Shown here: positions 1-8,546 of the stretch, in pieces
Layout: each line of letters opens with the position of its first letter
Position numbering within the stretch: the first letter of the stretch is position 1
From: Clostridia bacterium
GTDB taxonomy: Bacteria; Bacillota; Clostridia; Christensenellales; Aristaeellaceae
Direction: 5' to 3'
Length of the DNA: 35,842 bases
NCBI GenBank assembly: GCA_009784985.1
Contig: WQXF01000018.1
Span: forward strand, 1-35,842
Program-made: the position numbers and the translations under genes
Notes under the pieces: generated by a model
What the model was told of the DNA's origin: nothing
Database searches by the model: none
Seen by the model: only the letters and a program-made list of their open reading frames with translations

Positions 1-1
1 C

Positions 2-280
2 AACCGTGACGGCGAGGTGGTATTCGAAGACGTACCCCTGGGCCGGTACATGGTGATAGAGACCAAGGCCCCCGAAGGCTACATCGGCAGCGACATACGA
101 CGCAGCCTGGACATCAACGGGGAGCGAGCCGTGCGGACTATTGTCGTGCCTAATCGCAGGGGCTCGAATGCGGGTGAGGACGACGAGGGTTTGGTCCGGT
201 CCCTGCTGGAGACGATTATGGATTTGGGTGTGCCCAATGCCGGGGCTTGTAGTAGGAATGTGGGGGACTGTCCTAAGTAA
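2..280 (+). CDS. SpaA/Cna-B-like surface protein, C-terminal fragment
   Basis: The frame is open at the left edge of the window, so this is the 3' part of a longer gene; a GTG at 17 is internal. The visible 92 residues begin with the last strands of a prealbumin-like SpaA/Cna-B domain. The diagnostic stretch is V-F-E-D-V-P-L-G-R-Y followed by E-T-K-A-P-E-G-Y, the usual end of such a repeat in Gram-positive adhesins and pilins. After it comes a hydrophilic tail of about 45 residues with Gly, Asn and Asp/Glu, and then the stop. I see no LPXTG motif, no terminal hydrophobic helix and no basic anchor. The product is therefore either released, held by another part of the protein, or truncated. A strong terminator follows directly. 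The domain call is good; the whole protein's role is unknown. Confidence 0.75.
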   Translation, partial: NRDGEVVFEDVPLGRYMVIETKAPEGYIGSDIRRSLDINGERAVRTIVVPNRRGSNAGEDDEGLVRSLLETIMDLGVPNAGACSRNVGDCPK

Positions 281-291
281 AGGTAATCTCC

Positions 292-322
292 AAAGCCGCG
301 AGCATAATCGCTTGCGGCTTTT
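292..322 (+). terminator. Rho-independent terminator after the SpaA-like gene
   Basis: A 12-bp stem (AAAGCCGCGAGC against GCTTGCGGCTTT, one G-T wobble) encloses a 6-nt ATAATC loop and runs into TTTT. It begins 11 nt after the TAA stop of the SpaA-like gene. Because the stem has A-rich and T-rich ends it could also work on the other strand. Its 3' arm overlaps the -35 box of the next promoter. Confidence 0.8.
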
Positions 323-340
323 CCCATGCTCTGTTATACT
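312..340 (+). promoter_or_regulatory. Sigma-A type promoter for rbgA
   Basis: TTGCGG, 17 nt, TATACT. It lies 38 nt before the rbgA ATG and no gene lies between. The -35 hexamer sits inside the 3' arm of the upstream terminator, so the two signals are physically fused. Confidence 0.6.
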
Positions 341-378
341 GGTTTTCGTTAGATGAACACAGAACAAAAGGAAGTTTC

Positions 379-1221
379 ATGCAGATACAATGGTACCCAG
401 GGCATATGGCGCGGGCCAAGCGCTTGCTCAAGGATCAGCTAAACCGGGTGGATGTGGTGCTGGAGCTGTGCGACGCACGGTTGCCCGCCTCTAGCCGTAA
501 CCCGGATTTGGACGCGCTTTGCGCGCGCAAGCGGCGGATTGTGGTGTTAGGCAAGGCCGACCTGGCCGAAGAAAACGTAACCCGCGCCTGGATGCGTTTT
601 TTTGAGCGGCAGGGTTTGCAGGCGATCCCTTTTGTAGCCCCCCGGGGACGGCCCAAGGAAGTGCTGGCGGGTATCGACCGGGCGGTGGCCGATGCGGTGG
701 AACGCCAAGCCGCCCGGGGCGTGCGCAAAACCGTAAGGGCCATGGTGCTGGGCATCCCCAATGTGGGCAAATCCACGCTGATCAACTGCTTGCGCGGCCA
801 GGCTGTGGCCAAGACTGCCGACCGGCCCGGTGTGACCCGCTCCAACCTGTGGGTGCGCGTTACCCCCTACCTGGAGCTGTTGGACACGCCCGGCTTGCTC
901 TGGCCCAAGTTGGAAGATGCCCAGGCCGCCCGGCGCATGGCTTACGTAGGTACGATCCGCAACGAGGTGGTGGCTCAAGAGGAGCTGGCCCAAAGCCTTC
1001 TGGAAGAGCTGCTTTTGTTGCGCGAAGCTGCGGTGATAGAACGGTTTCGCATCACAAAACCTTATGGCGAAGGGCAGGCGCTGCTGGAGAATGCCTGCCG
1101 GGGGCGGGGATGGCTGATGGCCGGTGGCCTGCCGGATACCGAGCGCGCTGCGGCCCTGGTTTTGGATGAGTTTCGGGCAGGAAAACTAGGGCGAATTTCA
1201 CTAGAACGACCAAAAGAGTAA
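379..1221 (+). CDS. rbgA: Ribosome biogenesis GTPase RbgA (YlqF)
   Basis: A circularly permuted GTPase needed in Firmicutes for late assembly of the 50S ribosomal subunit. The 280 residues match the usual length (about 282). The N-terminus M-Q-I-Q-W-Y-P-G-H-M is the family signature. The motifs come in permuted order: G4 at about 57-61, G1 (GIPNVGKST) at 125-133, G2 (PGVT) near 150-153 and G3 (DTPG) at 169-172. The C-terminal helical RNA-binding domain follows. One oddity: the G4 motif reads G-K-A-D where N-K-x-D is expected, so the Asn that contacts guanine is replaced by Gly. The ATG at 379 is preceded by an AAGGAAG ribosome site. rnhB follows after 13 nt, the common Firmicutes order rbgA-rnhB. 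Confidence 0.95.
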   Translation: MQIQWYPGHMARAKRLLKDQLNRVDVVLELCDARLPASSRNPDLDALCARKRRIVVLGKADLAEENVTRAWMRFFERQGLQAIPFVAPRGRPKEVLAGIDRAVADAVERQAARGVRKTVRAMVLGIPNVGKSTLINCLRGQAVAKTADRPGVTRSNLWVRVTPYLELLDTPGLLWPKLEDAQAARRMAYVGTIRNEVVAQEELAQSLLEELLLLREAAVIERFRITKPYGEGQALLENACRGRGWLMAGGLPDTERAAALVLDEFRAGKLGRISLERPKE

Positions 1222-1234
1222 GGGAGACAAGCCG

Positions 1235-1834
1235 GTGAGCATCACGGAAGTTGATCAAACGTTATGGTCGCAGGGTGTCATTTTCGCGGGCATTGACGAG
1301 GCCGGGCGCGGGCCGTTATGCGGCCCGGTGGTGGCCGCCTGCGTGATCATGCCGCCCGATCCGCTGATCGCCGGGATCAACGATTCCAAAAAGTGTACCG
1401 AAACAAGACGTGAGGCGCTGTACGCGCAGATTCTACAACACGCGGTGTTTTGTGGTGTTGGGGAAGCGTCGGTAGAAGAAATCGACGAGCGCAACATTCT
1501 GCAAGCCACCCTGCTGGCCATGAGCCGCGCGGCCCAGGGTGCGCCATGTGATCTTTTTTTGGTGGATGGGAACCGTGGGCCCCATCTTCCCGGCGAAGTG
1601 CGTACCCTGGTGGGTGGCGACGGGCGTTGTTATAGCATCGCCGCGGCTTCGATTGTGGCCAAGGTTACCAGGGACCGGGCCATGCGCGGGTTGGACGAGC
1701 AATATCCCGGCTATGGTTTTGCCCGGCACAAGGGATATGGAACCGCCGAGCACATAGCGGCCATCCGCGCGCTGGGTCCCGCGCCCATCCACCGCCGCGC
1801 TTTTTTGCGCAAGATATTGGGGGAAGGCGCATGA
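1235..1834 (+). CDS. rnhB: Ribonuclease HII
   Basis: Cleaves the RNA strand of RNA-DNA hybrids and nicks at single ribonucleotides left in DNA. The catalytic DEDD set is visible: Asp21 and Glu22 in the signature G-I-D-E-A-G-R-G, Asp111 in V-D-G-N-R-G, and Asp147 in A-K-V-T-R-D-R. The conserved H-K-G-Y-G-T segment lies near the C-terminus. At 199 residues it is the standard short bacterial form without extra domains. It starts with GTG 14 nt after the rbgA stop, behind AAGGGAGA. Its last four bases overlap the start of yraN (ATGA), so the two are probably translationally coupled. Confidence 0.95.
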   Translation: MSITEVDQTLWSQGVIFAGIDEAGRGPLCGPVVAACVIMPPDPLIAGINDSKKCTETRREALYAQILQHAVFCGVGEASVEEIDERNILQATLLAMSRAAQGAPCDLFLVDGNRGPHLPGEVRTLVGGDGRCYSIAAASIVAKVTRDRAMRGLDEQYPGYGFARHKGYGTAEHIAAIRALGPAPIHRRAFLRKILGEGA

Positions 1835-2205
1835 ACACCCGGCAACAAGGCGAGCAGGGGGAGCGGGTGGCCGAGGATTACCTTGTGGCCCAAGGCATGG
1901 CGCTTATCGCCCGAAATCTACGCTATCCCAACGGCGAGGTGGACTTGGTGATGCGCGACGGCAACTACACCGTGTTTGTGGAGGTAAAGCGCCGCTTTGG
2001 CACACGCTACGGCACCGGCCGCGAGGCAGTGACCCTTACCAAGCGGCGGCGCATCTGCGCCGTGGCCCTGCGTTACCTGCGGGCAAACGGGCTGCTGGGC
2101 ACAGCCACACGCTTTGATGTGGTGGAGATCCACGGCGAGGTGATCAACCACCTGCCCAACGCCTTCCCTTATACGCCGCCGGCGCGGGGGAGAGGGTTTT
2201 TTTGA
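1831..2205 (+). CDS. yraN: UPF0102 family protein YraN, endonuclease-like fold
   Basis: A 124-residue member of the UPF0102/YraN family, which has a RecB/Holliday-resolvase-like nuclease fold; its cellular role is not settled. The family core is visible: R-Q-Q-G-E-Q-G-E near the N-terminus, R-N-x-R-Y-P-N-G-E-V-D-L-V around residues 28-40, and V-F-V-E-V-K around 48-53. The Asp and the E-x-K of these segments are the nuclease-type metal residues. It overlaps rnhB by 4 nt. Its TGA stop precedes the next gene's GTG start by 14 nt. The rnhB-yraN pairing is common in bacteria and fits a DNA-maintenance role, which is inference. Confidence 0.9.
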   Translation: MNTRQQGEQGERVAEDYLVAQGMALIARNLRYPNGEVDLVMRDGNYTVFVEVKRRFGTRYGTGREAVTLTKRRRICAVALRYLRANGLLGTATRFDVVEIHGEVINHLPNAFPYTPPARGRGFF

Positions 2206-2219
2206 AGGGGGTTTCTTCT

Positions 2220-5200
2220 GTGAAAAAAACCATCGGCATCATGCTGGCTGTTTGTTGCATATTCTTAACCGCCTGCGCGCCTGCCAGGGAGCCCGGCGAG
2301 AATTTGGTGCGCAACGGCGGTTTTGACCAGGGGAGCGGCGATACGCCCGATGGCTGGGATCGTGGCATGTGGCTCTATGGCGAGGAAGTCACCCGTATGG
2401 GCCGCGACTCCAACGGTTACGAGGGCGAATCCAGCGTGTTTATCGAAAACCTGATACCCAACGACGCACGCTGGGAACAAACACTGAAAGTAAAACCCAG
2501 GACATGGTATCGGTTTAGCGCCATGATACGTGCCGAAGGCTGCAATCCGCTGCACAAGGGCGCCAACCTTTCCATCAAGGACATATACGGCACATCGCCC
2601 GAAGTCCACGACACGGCTGGCGAGTGGGTGCATGTGGAGCTTTTTGGCTACACAGGCGATGGCCAGAACCAGCTGACCCTGATGGCCCGGTTGGGTGGTT
2701 ATGGCTCGGAAAACATAGGCAAGGCCTGGTTTGACAACCTGGAGGCATACGAGATACCCAGCGGCGCGATTCCCGAAGGGGCCATGGTGCTGCCCAACCT
2801 CAAACCCCAGGAGGCGGCTCCCGAACCAACACCGCCCCGAGAGCCGGTTCCGCCCGGCATGAATACCTTCTATATGTTAGCGGCGCTGGGTTTGCTGTTT
2901 GTGGCATTGACGCTGTTTTTGGGATGGGGAAGGGAGAAGGAGCTGCTCTCCCCCCCTCGGTTGGCGCCTTCTGTTTTGTGGATCATACTGGGCGGTGGGC
3001 TGCTGGTGCGCTTGGCGGTGATGGCCAACTCACCCGGTTATGGGGTGGACGTGGGTTGCTTTACCGCCTGGGCGGGGCGTTTGTTTGCTGTGGGGCCGTG
3101 GAATTTTTATGCCGAAGGGTATTTTTGCGATTATCCTCCGGGTTACCTGTACGCGCTGTGGGTCAATGGGTTGCTCATGAGGCTGTTTGGTGTAACGGGC
3201 AACGGGTTTGCCGCCCGGCTCATATTGCGTGGTCTGCCCATGTTGTGCGATCTGGCGGGCGCATACCTGCTGTACAGGCTAGGCCGAAAGGCCCTGGGTG
3301 AGCGAATGGCGCTGCTGTTGGCAGCGGTGTACGCCCTGAACCCGGCCACCATCGTTACCAGCGCGGCCTGGGGTCAGGTGGATTCGGTGCTTACCCTGGG
3401 CTTGGTTGCCGTGGCATTGCTTGTGCAAAAGCGGGCGTGGCGGTGGGCGCTGCCGGTGTATATCCTGTGCGTGTTGGTCAAACCCCAGGCCCTGATGGCC
3501 GGGCCTTTGGGTTTGCTGGCGTTGATCGCCCAGGTTGCGGGGGATAAAGAAACGCGGGCAAAGCTGCTCAAACAGGCCGGCATCGGGCTGGCCATCGGCG
3601 TGGCCGCGGCGGTGGTGATCGTGGTTCCTTTTTGGGGGAATCAGCAGCCCAATTGGCTCATTGAAAAGTACGTGGGCACCATGGGGTACTATTCTTACGC
3701 CACCGTGAACGCCGCTAATTTGTTCTATCTGCTTGGCGGCAATTGGCAAGTTTTATCGCAACCAGCCTTTGCCGGAATCACCTGGGGCGCCATCGGCACA
3801 GCTAACTTGGTGCTGGTACTGGTGTATGTGGGGTTCGTATTTTGGCGCACCAAGCGCGACGATATCGTATGGGCCTGCGCGGCGCTGCTGTTTGTTGGCA
3901 TCTTTGTGATGAGCACCCAGATGCACGAGCGTTACCTGCTGCCCGCCCTGCTGCTGCTGGGCATGGCCTACGCCCAAAAGGGCGATTTCCGTTACTTGAT
4001 TGTGTTGGCTGGTTTTAGCGCCACCATGCTGGTGAACGTGGGCATGGTGCTGGCCTTTGAGCACCTGATCCACCCCTACGTGTGGGTGGGCCAGATACTG
4101 GCGGTGATCAATCTTGTGCTGCTGGCCCTGCTGGTGTGGACGGTTTGGCAGGACGGGGCCGGTGCTGAGCCCCGATGGAACGGGAAGGTTTTGCCTGCAC
4201 CTCAACCGGATCGGGCGGCCCTGCGGCGCGCCGATGCTTTACTCCGCTCCCGCGATCACAAGCTGCGCATGTGCCGTATCGATTGGCTGGTGATGGCTGG
4301 TATCACACTGGCTTATGCCGTGGTGGGTTATTGGGGGCTGGGTGATAGGCAAGTTCCCCAAACCGAGTGGCGGCCCGCCACACCTAACGAGCAGGTGGTA
4401 TTTGACCTGGGCGAGCGGCGGGATTTTGAGCTGCATTACCATGTGGGCACATTCTCTGAACCCTTTACCCCGCCCTCCTTTTCCATCGCTACCTCCGACG
4501 ATGGGCAAACCTGGTCAACCGAGTATGGGGTGGATATGAAGCTTGGGTACTCCAATACCTGGCAGGCGTATAGATATCCTGTGCTGTACACCGGAGATGA
4601 AAACTATGACGACTATGATGAAGACGAAGAAGAGTGGCTGCCCGAAGAAGATGTTGCTCCGGCGGGCCTGGCAGGGCGCTATGTACGCCTTACCTCCAGG
4701 CGCCATAACCTTATGCTGCTGGAAGTTGCCTTCCATAATCCGGAGGAGGGCGGAATCTGGCCGGTGACGGCTGGGGCTGGGGGCGAACGCCTGATAGACG
4801 AGCAGCACCTGGTGCCCGAACGCTTTTATTACATGAACAGCACCTACTTCGACGAGATCTATCACGCCCGCACCGGATATGAGCATCTGCACCGGATCAA
4901 CGCCTTTGAGTGGACCCATCCGCCCCTAGGGAAATTGCTGATCATGGCCAGCATCAGCGTGTTTGGCATGACACCCTTTGGCTGGCGCTTTGCGGGCGCA
5001 ACGGTAGGCGTGCTGATGCTGCCCGCCCTGTACCTGCTGGCCAAACAACTGTGGAAACGCACCGATCTGGCCGCCTTCACCACCCTGCTGTTTGCCCTGG
5101 ACTGCATGCACTTTACCCAAACCCGCATCGCCACCATCGACAGTTACCCGGTGCTGTTTATCATGCTGATGTATTGGTTTATGTTTAGATATATGCAAAT

Positions 5201-6134
5201 GAGCTTTTATCACCAAAAGCTGTGGAAAACCCTAGTGCCGTTGGCGTTATGCGGCACAGCCACCGGGTTGGCCATCGCCAGCAAGTGGATTGGCATGTAT
5301 GCGGCCATCGGGCTTGCGCTGCTGTTTTTCTACACGGTGTATCAGCGGTTTGTGGAGCGGCGCTACGCCCTTGCCAGTGGGGATGATGCCCTCTGTGACC
5401 AAACCGGCGGCTTTGCCCGCAATCTTTGCCTCACCTTGGGCTGGTGTGTGCTTTGGTTTGTGGCGGTGCCGTTTTTGATTTACTATTTGTCTTACTACGT
5501 GCACTTCCTGCCCAACGGTGGCCTGAACTGGCAGCGCTTCTGGAGCTTGCAGCAGGGTATGCTGTCGTATCATAGCGGCGACCTGCCCCATCCGTACCAA
5601 TCCCCATGGTGGGAGTGGCCCATCATCGCCAGGCCCATGTGGTACTATGCGGGAGGGCGGCTGGCCGGCGGCCGGGTGTCTACCATTGTGGCCTTTGGCA
5701 ATCCGGCGGTGTGGTGGGGTGGCCTGGTGGCGTTGATCGTGACGTTTGCTTACGCTGCATCCTATGGCCTGCGCCGTATGCGCAGCGGCATTCGAGGGTC
5801 TTGGCTTGAGTTAGGCGAAAGAACCCGCGCTATGCTATTTACCGCCACGCTGCTGGTGATTGGTTTTGCCTCCCAATACCTGCCTTGGGTGCTGGTACCA
5901 CGCTCCACGTATATCTATCATTATTTTGCCAGCCTGCCCTTTATCATTTTGTGTATGGGGCAGTGCGCACTGATGCTGTGTAAGAACAACCGCAGGCTTG
6001 GTTATTGGATGTGCGGCGGTTACTTGTTGTTTACCCTGGCGCTGTTTGTGGGTTACTACCCCTTTGCTAGCGGCGTGCCGATGCCCGAGGCATGGGCACG
6101 GGCGATGCAGTGGGCGTTTAAGCTGCCGTATTAG
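2220..6134 (+). CDS. Lipoprotein-type tandem GT-C glycosyltransferase (GT87-like plus GT39/PMT-like fusion)
   Basis: A 1304-residue exported membrane protein. I chose GTG 2220 over TTG 2202 because it has GAAGGGGG upstream at good spacing and begins directly with a lipoprotein signal peptide with lipobox L-T-A-C (Cys19). Residues about 25-180 resemble a carbohydrate-binding module (N-L-V-R-N-G-G-F-D, then D-G-W-D). A proline-rich linker follows, then a first multi-helix GT-C block at about 215-650, with Asp near 276 and D-Y-P-P-G-Y near 303, like lipid-linked-sugar mannosyltransferases. A soluble beta-rich, discoidin-like insert with a very acidic loop occupies about 700-860. A second GT-C block carries Y-F-D-E-I-Y-H-A near 875 and T-H-P-P-L-G-K near 900, the signature of protein O-mannosyltransferases (GT39). 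It probably transfers sugar from polyprenyl phosphate at the outer membrane face. Donor and acceptor cannot be read from the sequence. Confidence 0.8.
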   Translation: MKKTIGIMLAVCCIFLTACAPAREPGENLVRNGGFDQGSGDTPDGWDRGMWLYGEEVTRMGRDSNGYEGESSVFIENLIPNDARWEQTLKVKPRTWYRFSAMIRAEGCNPLHKGANLSIKDIYGTSPEVHDTAGEWVHVELFGYTGDGQNQLTLMARLGGYGSENIGKAWFDNLEAYEIPSGAIPEGAMVLPNLKPQEAAPEPTPPREPVPPGMNTFYMLAALGLLFVALTLFLGWGREKELLSPPRLAPSVLWIILGGGLLVRLAVMANSPGYGVDVGCFTAWAGRLFAVGPWNFYAEGYFCDYPPGYLYALWVNGLLMRLFGVTGNGFAARLILRGLPMLCDLAGAYLLYRLGRKALGERMALLLAAVYALNPATIVTSAAWGQVDSVLTLGLVAVALLVQKRAWRWALPVYILCVLVKPQALMAGPLGLLALIAQVAGDKETRAKLLKQAGIGLAIGVAAAVVIVVPFWGNQQPNWLIEKYVGTMGYYSYATVNAANLFYLLGGNWQVLSQPAFAGITWGAIGTANLVLVLVYVGFVFWRTKRDDIVWACAALLFVGIFVMSTQMHERYLLPALLLLGMAYAQKGDFRYLIVLAGFSATMLVNVGMVLAFEHLIHPYVWVGQILAVINLVLLALLVWTVWQDGAGAEPRWNGKVLPAPQPDRAALRRADALLRSRDHKLRMCRIDWLVMAGITLAYAVVGYWGLGDRQVPQTEWRPATPNEQVVFDLGERRDFELHYHVGTFSEPFTPPSFSIATSDDGQTWSTEYGVDMKLGYSNTWQAYRYPVLYTGDENYDDYDEDEEEWLPEEDVAPAGLAGRYVRLTSRRHNLMLLEVAFHNPEEGGIWPVTAGAGGERLIDEQHLVPERFYYMNSTYFDEIYHARTGYEHLHRINAFEWTHPPLGKLLIMASISVFGMTPFGWRFAGATVGVLMLPALYLLAKQLWKRTDLAAFTTLLFALDCMHFTQTRIATIDSYPVLFIMLMYWFMFRYMQMSFYHQKLWKTLVPLALCGTATGLAIASKWIGMYAAIGLALLFFYTVYQRFVERRYALASGDDALCDQTGGFARNLCLTLGWCVLWFVAVPFLIYYLSYYVHFLPNGGLNWQRFWSLQQGMLSYHSGDLPHPYQSPWWEWPIIARPMWYYAGGRLAGGRVSTIVAFGNPAVWWGGLVALIVTFAYAASYGLRRMRSGIRGSWLELGERTRAMLFTATLLVIGFASQYLPWVLVPRSTYIYHYFASLPFIILCMGQCALMLCKNNRRLGYWMCGGYLLFTLALFVGYYPFASGVPMPEAWARAMQWAFKLPY

Positions 6135-6225
6135 TTGCCCTACTAATTGCCCTACAAAAGGGTGATCGTGTTTTATGATGTGCATTAAGCAGATTATGAA
6201 GGGTGAAAGGAGAAGCGTTTTTTAA

Positions 6226-6936
6226 ATGAAAAACAAGTGGTTTAGCTATATTTACATAAACACAGAGAAAAGCTTTGTACAGACCTCCGGAATTACATGG
6301 AACGAGTTTTACCATGGAATAGGCACAAAGCCGCAGAACCTTCTTCTTCTTTCCGGGTACTCAAGTGAAATGTCTGTCTGCAAACTAAATATGGACTGTA
6401 TTCTGTCCAAGGAAATGGAAAAATTCACTGACTCAGATGTTTATGATTTTGGCGACTTTTGTTGGGTGGATTTTCCTGATTCCGCTAGTCTCGACAACGT
6501 CACCGATAACGAACTGGCGGAGTTGCTCTTTTTCCGGCACATGTGTCGGCCTTTGACATCCTATACAATTCCTAGCCTGCAGAACCGTTATGCTTACTGG
6601 GGTCACGATGACGGCTGGTTTACCCGCGTATATATGGAGCGACCCGAAGAATACAAGCAAGTCATCGAATACAAAATCCTGAAAGAGCTAAAAGGGCGCA
6701 AGCGCTCCATTGAGCCGATTCCAACAGAAATCATGAATGTGCTTTTTGTTATGTTTCAAGGCGGGGCGGTGTTGGATTTTGAAGGAAGCACCGCTTCGGG
6801 TGTTCGTGTGTATGCTATGGGCAATGTCAGTGATATGGATAGTATTCACTGCCTGTTGGATCGACACAGGTCGAGGTTGAGTGGCACGCTATTGTGGTAT
6901 GACACGCGCACTAAAAAATGGAGCATTTCTGACTAA
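6226..6936 (+). CDS. Hypothetical protein, AT-rich gene between the glycosyltransferase and comM
   Basis: A 236-residue soluble protein with no signal peptide and no clear membrane helix. Translation is well supported by GAAAGGAG ahead of the ATG. I do not recognise a catalytic motif. A visible segment is N-R-Y-A-Y-W-G-H-D-D-G-W-F-T-R-V-Y near residues 121-137. It faintly recalls an uncharacterised Bacillus/Paenibacillus family, and that resemblance is from memory only. The C-terminal half is predicted beta-rich with repeated aromatic residues. Codons are clearly AT-richer than in the GC-rich neighbours on both sides, which suggests a later arrival. It ends 26 nt before comM and may be co-transcribed with it. 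Confidence 0.6.
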   Translation: MKNKWFSYIYINTEKSFVQTSGITWNEFYHGIGTKPQNLLLLSGYSSEMSVCKLNMDCILSKEMEKFTDSDVYDFGDFCWVDFPDSASLDNVTDNELAELLFFRHMCRPLTSYTIPSLQNRYAYWGHDDGWFTRVYMERPEEYKQVIEYKILKELKGRKRSIEPIPTEIMNVLFVMFQGGAVLDFEGSTASGVRVYAMGNVSDMDSIHCLLDRHRSRLSGTLLWYDTRTKKWSISD

Positions 6937-6962
6937 TCGCACAGAAGAAAGGAGGCCACCCC

Positions 6963-8522
6963 ATGCTAGCAAAGCTGCTAAGCTTTGGGCTCCAAGGCAT
7001 CGAGGGTTTTCCGGTGATCGTAGAGGTTAATATCTCCGAAGGCATGCCCCTCTATGAGCTGGTGGGCCTGCCCGATGCCGCCGTAAAGGAGAGCCGGGAG
7101 CGGGTGCATGCCGCCCTGGGCAACAGCGGTTTTATGCCGCCGGTGGCCCGCATCACCATCAACCTGGCCCCGGCCGATACCCGCAAAGAAGGCCCGGCAT
7201 TCGACCTGCCCCTGGCCCTGGGCATTTTGCGTGCCTCGGGCCAGTTAACCATGGAAAATGGCGAGAATGAGGATTTCCGCAAGCGCCTGTACCTGGGCGA
7301 GTTGGCCCTAGATGGCGAAGTGCGCCCGGTGCGCGGCGCGCTACCCAAGGTGATCGCCGCCCGTGCCATGGGCGTGGAAGAGGCCCTGCTCCCCGCCGCC
7401 AACGCCGCCGAGGCCGCCTGCATCGAGGGGGTGCGGGTGATCCCCGTGGCTTCCCTGCGGGAAGCAGTGGGGCATCTTTCGGGAGCGGTGCCCATTTCGC
7501 CTGTAGAGACAAAACCTTACGCCGCCTATCGCGCCCAATCCCAACCCCAGCACGATCTTAGTGCCGTGCGGGGCCAATGGGGGGCAAAACGCGCGCTGGA
7601 GATCGCCGCTGCTGGCGGCCACAACCTGCTGATGATCGGCCCGCCAGGCTCCGGCAAAACCATGCTGGCCCGCTGCCTGCCCGGCATATTGCCCGACATG
7701 GCCTTTGAGGAGGCGCTGGAGACCACCCGCATCCACAGTGCCGCCGGGCAGATGCAGAGCGGCGGTAGCCTGATGGCCGAGCGCCCCTTTCGTTCGCCTC
7801 ATCACACCGCCTCGGCAGTGGCGCTGGTGGGCGGCGGCGCTCAAGCCAAGCCGGGCGAGATCAGCCTTGCCCATGGCGGCGTGCTCTTTTTGGATGAGCT
7901 GCCCGAGTACAGCCGCGTCTCATTAGAAGCCATGCGCCAGCCCCTGGAAGACGGTTTTGTATCCATCGCCCGCATCAACGCCCAGGCCCGCTATCCCGCA
8001 CGGGTGATGCTGGTGGCCTCCATGAACCCCTGCCCCTGCGGCAATTACGGCAGTGCCGACAAAGAGAAAAAATGCCGTTGCGATCAAAATGCCATCCGCC
8101 GGTACTTGGATCGTATCTCCGGCCCGCTGCTGGATCGTATCGACCTGCAGTTGCAGGTGGAGGCCGTGCCGGTGCGGGACATCGCCCAGCCCGCCGCCGA
8201 GGAGGCTTCCGAGTTGGTGCGCGCCAGGGTCAATGCCGCACGGGAAATCCAACGCCAGCGTTTTGCCGATACACCCGGCCAATACTGCAACACCCAGCTC
8301 ACCACCCCGCAATTGGATCAATACTGCCCCCTGGACGAAGCAGGCAAACAACTGCTCTTCCTTTCCATGGAGAAATACCGCCTGTCCATGCGGGCCTACA
8401 CCCGCCTGATCAAGGTAGCCCGCACCATCGCTGATCTGGCAAGCGCCGAACACGTCGCACAAGAACACATTGCGGAAGCGATACAGTATCGCAGCCTTGA
8501 TCCGAGGTACTGGGGCAATTAA
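6963..8522 (+). CDS. comM: ComM/YifB family Mg-chelatase-like AAA+ ATPase
   Basis: In naturally competent bacteria ComM is a hexameric helicase that promotes branch migration while incoming DNA is integrated. The 519 residues cover the N-terminal domain (A-K-x-x-S-F-G-L-Q-G-I-E-G and E-V-N-I-S-E-G-M-P), Walker A (GPPGSGKT, residues 226-233), Walker B (V-L-F-L-D-E-L, about 307-313), an arginine-rich sensor region and the C-terminal Mg-chelatase domain. A four-cysteine segment near 358-374 (C-P-C-G, then C-R-C) is typical of the family. The ATG follows AGAAAGGAGG. With dprA 356 nt downstream it forms a natural-transformation gene pair. A small unrelated gene sits between the two. Confidence 0.93.
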   Translation: MLAKLLSFGLQGIEGFPVIVEVNISEGMPLYELVGLPDAAVKESRERVHAALGNSGFMPPVARITINLAPADTRKEGPAFDLPLALGILRASGQLTMENGENEDFRKRLYLGELALDGEVRPVRGALPKVIAARAMGVEEALLPAANAAEAACIEGVRVIPVASLREAVGHLSGAVPISPVETKPYAAYRAQSQPQHDLSAVRGQWGAKRALEIAAAGGHNLLMIGPPGSGKTMLARCLPGILPDMAFEEALETTRIHSAAGQMQSGGSLMAERPFRSPHHTASAVALVGGGAQAKPGEISLAHGGVLFLDELPEYSRVSLEAMRQPLEDGFVSIARINAQARYPARVMLVASMNPCPCGNYGSADKEKKCRCDQNAIRRYLDRISGPLLDRIDLQLQVEAVPVRDIAQPAAEEASELVRARVNAAREIQRQRFADTPGQYCNTQLTTPQLDQYCPLDEAGKQLLFLSMEKYRLSMRAYTRLIKVARTIADLASAEHVAQEHIAEAIQYRSLDPRYWGN

Positions 8523-8546
8523 AAGAATGTTTTAGAAGGTGCATTG

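Noticed and set aside
2202..2219. TTG start of the glycosyltransferase
   Set aside because: It overlaps the yraN stop, lacks a ribosome site and would put six residues ahead of a complete lipoprotein signal peptide.
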